From Bacteriovoracales bacterium (GTDB lineage: Bacteria > Bdellovibrionota > Bacteriovoracia > Bacteriovoracales > Bacteriovoracaceae), in contig SKGZ01000127.1 in NCBI GenBank assembly GCA_007117175.1, forward strand, positions 1 through 11,904: DNA of 11,904 nt, given 5' to 3'. This document shows positions 5,967 to 11,904 of the stretch, one piece after another. A program made the position numbers and the translations under genes. A model generated the notes under the pieces. It was not told the DNA's origin, searched no databases, and was given only the letters and a program-made list of their open reading frames with translations. Positions within the stretch are counted from its first letter, which is position 1. The number at the start of each line of letters is the position of its first letter.

Positions 5967-8682
5967 GATTAAGAATCCTTACTTCTCCTTGAGTGGCATT
6001 TAATTCAATCTCATTGCCAGTTCTTAATCTTGTCAGTAGTTCACTGGGAACACCAACAATCGTCGGGATTCCTAGTTCTCTGGCAATAACAGCAGAGTGG
6101 GATAAAAGACTTCCTCGTTCAATGATGATTCCTATGCAAAAAGGGAAAAGAGTAACCCAGCCAGGATCTGTTCTCTTGGTCACAAGTATTTCTCCGTTCA
6201 TATCTCTTGCATCATCAATGGAAAGAGCAACTCTGACTTTACCTTTAATATTCCCAGGACAGCAGGAAACTCCATAGAAAAGATTCGGATCATCACTGAC
6301 TTTGATTTTATTTTTTAATAAATTACCACTTTCGAGAAGCTGGGGATTAGTTAAGCTTGCTCCTGCTGCTCCACAAGTTAAAAAACGATCAGGTGGATCT
6401 TGCTCACTTTGATAGATCGAAAATTCACTTCTTCTGATTGTAGCCAGCTCTTTTAGACAAAGTGATTCGGCCTTGCCATCGATAAAGTCAAAAATTTCAC
6501 GATAACTTAAGTAAAAGCTATCTTTTCGATTTTCAATGAGCTCAAGTTTGTAAAGATGTTCATCAATGGCATTAAAGATCCTTCGGCTAATTCCAAATGA
6601 TTTACTACGCAGAAAACGTAAGTTTTCTCTGTTCTTGACAGCATTTCTCGCATGTTTGAGTATCCAGAAGAATACTATTCTTTTTATTCCGGAAAGCTTT
6701 TGTTTGACGATAGCAATTGCCTTTTCCTTGATGAGTAATTCCCTTTGATACATTTGTTCCACAGAGTAATTTTTCATTTTTATATAATTTTTAATGTTGT
6801 TGAAAATGAAGTCTGGCTTGCTGTGAAGGTCTTCTTCTTCTAGTTTTTGTTCATTGTTGCAACGAAAACCGTACTTATGGAGGTAACTATCAATATCTCC
6901 TATTATTTTTGCTGGCATTTCACTGTTATGATAATCACTCACTATATCTTCGGTTGAGTGATTAAGTAGGTATTCGCGCAATGCCGGAACTTGATCATAT
7001 TTTTCACTCAGTTGCATAATGGTGATTGTAGGCATTGTGGATTCAATTTCTCCTTGGCCACAGAGGAGATCATTTTGTAAGTTTTGATTTTCTTGCCCCG
7101 GTTGTATCCACTTTTGAGTAAGCTTTTTAAGAACGCCAAAAAAAATCATGACAAAGAAGTCATTAATAATGGGTGCTTTCCAAGAGTAGGTGACATTATT
7201 ATTCCATTTAAGGTAGAGGTCTTTATTTTGCTTGAGGCTCTTACTTTTAAAATCATTTGCTAGGTACTCATTGTAAATTTCATTGAAATTATTCTGAAAA
7301 GTATTAATAATTTTATTAATATTGATAAACTTATAGATTAATGACCCGGCAACTGCAATTTGTTTGAGAACGGAGTACTTTGGAGCAGTTTGAACAAAAT
7401 TAAAAAGATGTTGCTGTTCATCAGATAATTCTTCCTTGACTCCCATCATTGTTTCCATGAAGCCTTGATTGCTTGCGGAGCCAGGAATGAGAAAAAGAAG
7501 CTTGTACCAGTTGATAAGATTGTAGTAGACGCGCCCCCTAATAAACCCCAACATATTCTCGAAAGCGTAATCATACTCCTTGATGATTTTTTCAGGTACA
7601 TTCAAAATGCGACAAGTCTGTCTATAGACAATAGCATAAGCCTCCTTGGTTAGTGAGAAAGTAAGGGGAGTTGTCACACCAGAAAAGCTTTCGACTATAT
7701 TTGAATTATCCCATAAGATAGTCTCTTTACCAAGAATAGTTTCATTGTAAAAGGATAAGGGAGGAAGGGTAGTGATCGGCCGCATTTGCAATATAGAGAT
7801 TTCTTGATCTTCAATGGCCCATTCAATATCGAGGGGCATTTGGTTCTGTTCCTCTAGTTTTATTGCTAATGTTGCTAATTGCTGTAGTTCTGAATCAGTG
7901 ATACTTTGCTGATGGGCCTGATTTTCATTAAGTGAAACTTTTAATATTCCAGCTTTTTCACAGTTTTTTAAAAATTGGTATTCTTTAATCTTAATGTCTT
8001 TTTGGATCGTCAGCTTGACACGATCAACTTCGAAGTGATCAGAGTCCAGTTCACCACTGACAAGACCCTCACATTGTCCCCACACGGACTCGATAATAAT
8101 ATTGTTTTTATCTATGAGATCAATGGGATTTCGGGTGAAAAGAACTCCGGAGGATCTTGAGTTGACCATTCTTTGTATGACAACTCCCATTGATATTTGA
8201 TCAAAGGATAAATTATTTTTTTTTCGGTACTCGAGACATCTTGTGGAAAAAGCACTTGCCCAGCATTTAAGAATAGATGATGTTATATCACCAAGAGTTC
8301 GTTGATATAAAAAACTTTCAAACATGCCAGCAAAAGAGTTTTCATTGGAGTCTTCGTCGAGTCCGGAGGAGCGGATCGCTAATTCAGATTGCGCTAGGTT
8401 GTTTTCAATGATTGCATTTTCTAGAGCGTTAATTTCTTGCTTTGAGAAACTATGAGCAAGGATCGTTGATTGAACCTTTTCACTAGTTGCCTTAAGATTG
8501 CTTTCATTAATGAGTGAATAAATATTATGACTTTTTAAGAAATGGGTAAAGGTCTCAGCTGAGATAACGACAAAATTTGGAACGGGTGCTCCATGATCAT
8601 GCATCACCTTGAGGTTCCTGGCCTTACCTCCTCCCAGTCGACTTATTGAGGTTACTGAGGATTCGCAGTTATAAATAATCAT
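5956..8682 (-). CDS. PEP synthase / rifampicin phosphotransferase-like dikinase
   Basis: A complete 908-residue three-part enzyme. Residues about 1-310 are the PPDK-type ATP-grasp domain: LGGGKARNL (16-24), RSSGLDEDSNENSFAGMFES (104-123), RMVNSRSSGVLFT (171-183), WGQCEGLVSGEL (201-212), DIEWAI (285-290) and LQMRPITT (298-305). A long middle region (about 320-785) begins with WDNSNIVESFSGVTTPLTFS (324-343). The swivelling phosphohistidine domain is C-terminal: TDPGW (838-842) and RGSLLSHSAVIARELGIP, with the phosphate-carrying His862. There is no C-terminal PEP/pyruvate TIM barrel, so this is the RPH-like architecture (ATP-grasp, substrate domain, His domain; Rph is about 867 residues), not true PEP synthase. 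Such enzymes split ATP to AMP and Pi and phosphorylate a small-molecule hydroxyl. It overlaps the fusion gene by 4 bases (ATGA). A substrate from the lipid pathway is inferred; drug inactivation is the alternative. Confidence 0.9.
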   Translation of the reverse strand: MIIYNCESSVTSISRLGGGKARNLKVMHDHGAPVPNFVVISAETFTHFLKSHNIYSLINESNLKATSEKVQSTILAHSFSKQEINALENAIIENNLAQSELAIRSSGLDEDSNENSFAGMFESFLYQRTLGDITSSILKCWASAFSTRCLEYRKKNNLSFDQISMGVVIQRMVNSRSSGVLFTRNPIDLIDKNNIIIESVWGQCEGLVSGELDSDHFEVDRVKLTIQKDIKIKEYQFLKNCEKAGILKVSLNENQAHQQSITDSELQQLATLAIKLEEQNQMPLDIEWAIEDQEISILQMRPITTLPPLSFYNETILGKETILWDNSNIVESFSGVTTPLTFSLTKEAYAIVYRQTCRILNVPEKIIKEYDYAFENMLGFIRGRVYYNLINWYKLLFLIPGSASNQGFMETMMGVKEELSDEQQHLFNFVQTAPKYSVLKQIAVAGSLIYKFININKIINTFQNNFNEIYNEYLANDFKSKSLKQNKDLYLKWNNNVTYSWKAPIINDFFVMIFFGVLKKLTQKWIQPGQENQNLQNDLLCGQGEIESTMPTITIMQLSEKYDQVPALREYLLNHSTEDIVSDYHNSEMPAKIIGDIDSYLHKYGFRCNNEQKLEEEDLHSKPDFIFNNIKNYIKMKNYSVEQMYQRELLIKEKAIAIVKQKLSGIKRIVFFWILKHARNAVKNRENLRFLRSKSFGISRRIFNAIDEHLYKLELIENRKDSFYLSYREIFDFIDGKAESLCLKELATIRRSEFSIYQSEQDPPDRFLTCGAAGASLTNPQLLESGNLLKNKIKVSDDPNLFYGVSCCPGNIKGKVRVALSIDDARDMNGEILVTKRTDPGWVTLFPFCIGIIIERGSLLSHSAVIARELGIPTIVGVPSELLTRLRTGNEIELNATQGEVRILNHEH
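5976..5980 (-). promoter_or_regulatory. Ribosome binding site of the GNAT-like gene
   Basis: The minus strand reads AAGGA inside the end of the dikinase-like gene, 9 bases before the ATG at 5966. It supports that start and the 11-base overlap. Confidence 0.6.
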
Positions 8683-10949
8683 GATATCATTCCTTTTATG
8701 GCCAAAAAGTAAAGATTATAAATGAGGATTAATGAGATGATTCCCTCTAGATGCTTGAACAGGGTTTGGTCTCTGTAAACCCTTATTTGAGTGATGATTA
8801 ATAAAAGATAAGGGATGAATACCCATAAAGTAGAATCTAGTAGATAAGCCCCTAGTACAGGTAATGTGCTCAAAACAAGTATGAGTGCGTGAGTCATCTT
8901 TTTCTTATAGTGCATAAGATAGGTTCCAAGAATAGGATGGGCATTAGGGTCCATTTTGCGACCCACCTCAAATGCGAAAAAAGATCCTAGAACGATTAGG
9001 CAAAAAGCAATGACATTGCTCTCTAATAAGTGAACTGTTGGGCTAAGCGCTAAAATCACATATAAGCAGGTAGGTAGAATAATAATTTGATGTGAGATGG
9101 CGTAGAGGATAGGACTCTTGTTGATTATATTGGGAATGAAAAATTCCTTATACATTAAATAGAGCCAGAATATTGTTGTTGTCAGGGCGATTGCACTTTT
9201 ATTATTAATGAAAACGAAGGAAAGCATAGTGGCAAAGATGAGCAATGCAAATGTGACTCTCACCAAAAGTTGAACCTGATATGTTGTGACTAGCCCTCTG
9301 GGAAGAGGCCTTTGAGAATGGGCAATCTTATCTTTTTCATAGTCTTTGAGCTCATCCATTAGTCTTAATTCTGTCATGAAAAGTATAAGTGAAAATAATA
9401 TTAAAACAGTTTCAATCCAATTGGGATTGGCTATGAAAGTGTATTGAACGGAGAGGAAAAGACCGATTGCTAGAATTGCATTAGCAATAATGGGCACACG
9501 TTCTTTAGCAAAGATAAGTATATTCTTCATGGGGACTCCCTTATAAAAGCTTGCATCTCGATCTATTCGCGAGCGATGTCTAATGTCTCTGATAATTTTT
9601 CTAGTAATAACGTCATCTATTTGAGGAAAGTGCTGAGTGATTAATTTTTTTTTATCTTCAATGTTTTCTCCTAAGAGTACTAGCTTGTTATTAATAGATT
9701 TCAGAAAGGATTGACTGGATTTTAACAGAGCATAGACTGTTTGTTCTGTCTCGAACTCATCCGGAGTTTGAAAGTCTCTTCCTTGATAAAAATAACCCTC
9801 TTCTCGTTTGATAATGCGATCACCCATATTATGCCAAACCCTGCCATCTTCATCAATTTTTTTACATATCGCATTGGCGTAATCATCCCCTTCATAAAGG
9901 TCAGAAACATGCTTGCCACTGACCCAAGCAATTCCAGATTCAAGATTGAGATCAATCTCATCGATAGTGTCTCCTAAGTAAAGGGTTTGGTAGTAACCAT
10001 GCTTTCTGCTTATTTTGACTGCATGCTTAAGCTCAGAGATACATACTGGTTCGGCTTCAGTCGAACCATAGACGTGGTGGAATTTTGCATTTGGCCATCG
10101 CGTCATGGCGCGATGATAGAGGTCATTATCACACAATGCTCCACCCAGATGAAAGGCATCGAGCGAAAGTGTCTCAGTCCAATCCAGTAGTCTTTTTAAA
10201 AATTCTGGCCCACAGGCAACGGTATCAACGGTGTATTTCTCAGGTAGTGAGTCAAGTGACTTTAATGTGCGATAGTCCCACCTGTTGGGAATAATAAGGC
10301 TACCTTTGCCAAGTGTTAAATTAATTAAGGTGAGATTTGTAAAAATTGTTAAATCAAGTTTGTCACAATGCTGATAGGGCAGGTACTTTTTTAGCACATC
10401 TGACTGATCAATTAAAAACTGGTGTTTTCGGTGTACCCCCTTGGGTAAGCCACTTGTGCCCGATGTAAAGGTTAAGATGGCGTTATCATCTGCAGACATT
10501 GGTTCAACCGTAATTGAACCTTTCGGATTTGAGTATTTTTTTAAGACCTTGGAGCTGAAAATCCTTTTAATACTTCTTACTTCTTTAGATCTTGCCAGTA
10601 ATAAGTATCCAATTTGAGATGTCATCAGAGCTTTAGGCTTATGTTTGCGAATAATCATATTAATTGAACTTACCTTCATCCATGGCTCAATCAACATAAT
10701 GCTGCCACCAAGACCCAATGTTGCAAGTATAAATGCATAGAGACCAGCTGTTGGTTGTTCAAAAATAATGAGATTATCTCCTCTCTCAAAGTTGATACTC
10801 CTAAGGTAGTGCTGTGCCGAAATAATCAAGTTGGTCAAATCTTTAAAACTGACAGTGTTTTGAAAAGACTTTTGACCTTTGTAAAATAAGATTGCAGCTG
10901 CCTCAGAGTGGAGGTGCTGACTATTAATATAGTTATCTAGGCAGTTCAT
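8679..10949 (-). CDS. Fusion of OleC-like adenylating domain with UbiA-type prenyltransferase
   Basis: A complete 756-residue two-domain protein. Residues about 1-475 are an ANL-superfamily adenylate-forming domain: ATP loop TFTSGTSGLPKG (160-171), YGSTEAEP (294-301), HNMGDR (373-378), and GRDFQTPDEFE (390-400). The layout around DLTIFTNLTLINLTLGKGS and a C-terminal RHRSRID (457-463) resembles OleC/fatty-acid-CoA-ligase-like proteins. Where OleC relatives have Lys in RH-x-(S/A)-K-I, this protein has Arg461. Residues about 476-756 are hydrophobic with roughly nine membrane segments and UbiA-like motifs: MDELKDYEKD (531-540; Asp532, Asp536, Asp540), RPLPRG (546-551) and FEVGRKMDP (660-668). UbiA enzymes transfer prenyl or phosphoribosyl groups within the membrane. 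There is no linker domain between the two. Overlap is 17 bases with the upstream reductase gene and 4 with the downstream one. An acid activated by the first domain could feed the membrane domain; this is inference. Confidence 0.88.
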   Translation of the reverse strand: MNCLDNYINSQHLHSEAAAILFYKGQKSFQNTVSFKDLTNLIISAQHYLRSINFERGDNLIIFEQPTAGLYAFILATLGLGGSIMLIEPWMKVSSINMIIRKHKPKALMTSQIGYLLLARSKEVRSIKRIFSSKVLKKYSNPKGSITVEPMSADDNAILTFTSGTSGLPKGVHRKHQFLIDQSDVLKKYLPYQHCDKLDLTIFTNLTLINLTLGKGSLIIPNRWDYRTLKSLDSLPEKYTVDTVACGPEFLKRLLDWTETLSLDAFHLGGALCDNDLYHRAMTRWPNAKFHHVYGSTEAEPVCISELKHAVKISRKHGYYQTLYLGDTIDEIDLNLESGIAWVSGKHVSDLYEGDDYANAICKKIDEDGRVWHNMGDRIIKREEGYFYQGRDFQTPDEFETEQTVYALLKSSQSFLKSINNKLVLLGENIEDKKKLITQHFPQIDDVITRKIIRDIRHRSRIDRDASFYKGVPMKNILIFAKERVPIIANAILAIGLFLSVQYTFIANPNWIETVLILFSLILFMTELRLMDELKDYEKDKIAHSQRPLPRGLVTTYQVQLLVRVTFALLIFATMLSFVFINNKSAIALTTTIFWLYLMYKEFFIPNIINKSPILYAISHQIIILPTCLYVILALSPTVHLLESNVIAFCLIVLGSFFAFEVGRKMDPNAHPILGTYLMHYKKKMTHALILVLSTLPVLGAYLLDSTLWVFIPYLLLIITQIRVYRDQTLFKHLEGIISLILIYNLYFLAIKGMIS
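8691..8697 (-). promoter_or_regulatory. Ribosome binding site of the dikinase-like gene
   Basis: The minus strand reads AAAAGGA within the last codons of the fusion gene, 8 bases before the ATG at 8682. This fixes the start of the dikinase-like gene and fits stop-start coupling through the shared ATGA. Confidence 0.65.
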
Positions 10950-11904
10950 TTATATCGTGACTTACTTTATTAGACATTGATCTGGTATTGGCAAGGGCAT
11001 GCTGACGGCATAGTTCAATTTCTTCATCTGTGATTTCAATCTTATGCCCCATGATGGCCGAGAGTTTAATTCCATGCTTTCTTGCTAGTCGATCAATTTC
11101 ATAGACATTCTGATAGCTAATCTCTCTGGACATACTGAATGATTCAAATCGGCCCTCCATTGCTAAGAGTGCAGTTTCTGCTAGACAAGCATAGACGGTG
11201 TTGCCAGACAGTCCAATGTCAATTTTCAGCTCCACATCCCCAGGAAGTTCAACTTCTCCACTTGCGATAACTAGTACATCGGGTCTTGATCTTGCATCTT
11301 CTTGTGAAATATCAAATGGTCTAGAGACATCACAGATAACGCAACCAGGCTTCACCGTTTGAATCTCTAGTATTTTTTTCCCTTGCGCACTGGTGGTGGT
11401 AATGATGAGATCACTCTGAGCGGTATATTCATTGGGATTTGTGGTAAATATGACGTCACAGCCGGGATTAATTTCTACTAACTCTTCTTTTAGATCGATT
11501 AATTTGTATGCTTTAGGCGCTACCAAGATCACTCTTTGCCAATTTTTACACAGTACTTTGGAGTTTACCTTTCCGATACTACCAGTAGCTCCTATAATCA
11601 TGACCGTGCCTTGATACATCCCATCTTTTTTCTTTAGGAATTTCATTTTATCAATAGCGTAATTAGCAGCCCATAACGTCGCTGCTGCAGATAATGAGTT
11701 GCCAGTGGTAACAGGAATAGGCGAGTACCTGTTAATGGTGACACCGGCATCTCCAAAGACTTTTGTATAGGCTCCCAACCCAATTATTTTATTTCCCTTA
11801 AGATCTGCTTTATGAGTCACGTTAATAAGTTTTTGGTACATTTTGCTCTTGTTTTTTTTCATCATCATTTGCGGCGTTTCTGTGACGGCATAGATATCCC
11901 CGAT
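10933..11904 (-). CDS. Acyl-ACP reductase-like enzyme (AAR type), 5' end beyond window
   Basis: The frame is open from the stop at 10933 to the right edge (323 residues visible). An ATG at 11868 exists, but the twelve codons before it (IGDIYAVTETPQ) read as normal protein and no ribosome site precedes that ATG, so the real start is probably outside. Numbering from that ATG, it resembles cyanobacterial long-chain acyl-ACP reductase, which makes fatty aldehydes from acyl-ACP with NADPH: GLGAYTKVFGDAG (30-42), VTTGNS (53-58), the Rossmann loop GATGSIG (93-99), SGEVELPGDVELKID (203-217), and YACLAETALLAMEGRFESFS (226-245). Cys228 in YAC aligns with Cys294 of Synechococcus AAR, the residue that carries the acyl thioester. 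About 40 extra residues follow the usual AAR C-terminus. It is the first visible gene of the operon and overlaps the fusion gene by 17 bases. Homology is fairly sure; exact substrate is not. Confidence 0.85.
   Translation of the reverse strand: MGDIYAVTETPQMMMKKNKSKMYQKLINVTHKADLKGNKIIGLGAYTKVFGDAGVTINRYSPIPVTTGNSLSAAATLWAANYAIDKMKFLKKKDGMYQGTVMIIGATGSIGKVNSKVLCKNWQRVILVAPKAYKLIDLKEELVEINPGCDVIFTTNPNEYTAQSDLIITTTSAQGKKILEIQTVKPGCVICDVSRPFDISQEDARSRPDVLVIASGEVELPGDVELKIDIGLSGNTVYACLAETALLAMEGRFESFSMSREISYQNVYEIDRLARKHGIKLSAIMGHKIEITDEEIELCRQHALANTRSMSNKVSHDINELPR

Noticed and set aside
5993..8160. Several plus-strand open frames of 60-95 codons opposite the dikinase-like gene
   Set aside because: They lie entirely antisense to a gene with a full set of conserved motifs, have no ribosome binding sites of note and no recognisable protein features.
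5956..8682. Calling this gene phosphoenolpyruvate synthase (ppsA)
   Set aside because: The His domain is at the extreme C-terminus and there is no PEP/pyruvate-binding barrel after it; the order of domains fits rifampicin phosphotransferase-like enzymes.
9722..10294. Short open frames on both strands inside the adenylating domain gene
   Set aside because: The main frame carries the conserved ANL motifs here; the others are by-products of its codon use.
10933..11868. Taking ATG 11868 as the start of the reductase-like gene
   Set aside because: The frame stays open to the window edge with protein-like codons, there is no ribosome site before this ATG, and AAR-type proteins are longer at the N-terminus.

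Overview
This is an AT-rich (by eye, well under 40% GC), densely coding bacterial window. Long open genes, short or negative intergenic distances and Shine-Dalgarno-like purine runs point to a bacterium. A large secreted protein with a Sec signal peptide suggests a Gram-negative cell. The overall flavour resembles marine low-GC predatory Bdellovibrionota (Bacteriovorax/Halobacteriovorax type), but this is a weak impression: there is no rRNA, tRNA or core marker gene to test it.

Layout, right to left, because nearly everything is on the minus strand. (1) A tightly packed operon enters from the right edge. It runs from an acyl-ACP reductase-like enzyme (cyanobacterial AAR type, cut by the window edge), to a fusion of an OleC-like adenylating domain with a UbiA-type membrane prenyltransferase domain, to a 908-residue PEP-synthase/rifampicin-phosphotransferase-like dikinase, to a GNAT-like acyltransferase. 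Each gene overlaps the next by 4 to 17 bases. (2) A single plus-strand gene of unknown function (4315-4968) interrupts the series; its stop codon overlaps the stop of the GNAT gene. (3) A second minus-strand pair follows: a DUF3419/BtaA-like 3-amino-3-carboxypropyltransferase overlapping a soluble cytochrome P450. (4) After a 71-base gap, a large secreted protein of unknown family runs off the left edge.

Read together, genes 1 to 3 look like a biosynthetic cluster for an unusual lipid or lipid-derived small molecule. The inferred steps are reduction of an acyl chain to aldehyde, adenylation of an acid, membrane prenyl/alkyl transfer, ATP-dependent phosphoryl transfer, acyl transfer, SAM-dependent aminocarboxypropyl transfer and P450 oxidation. 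I do not recognise this combination as a described pathway. The individual family calls are well supported by motifs; the joint pathway and its product are inference. I saw no RNA genes, CRISPR arrays, insertion sequences or convincing terminators, and there is no gene-free stretch longer than about 71 bases.
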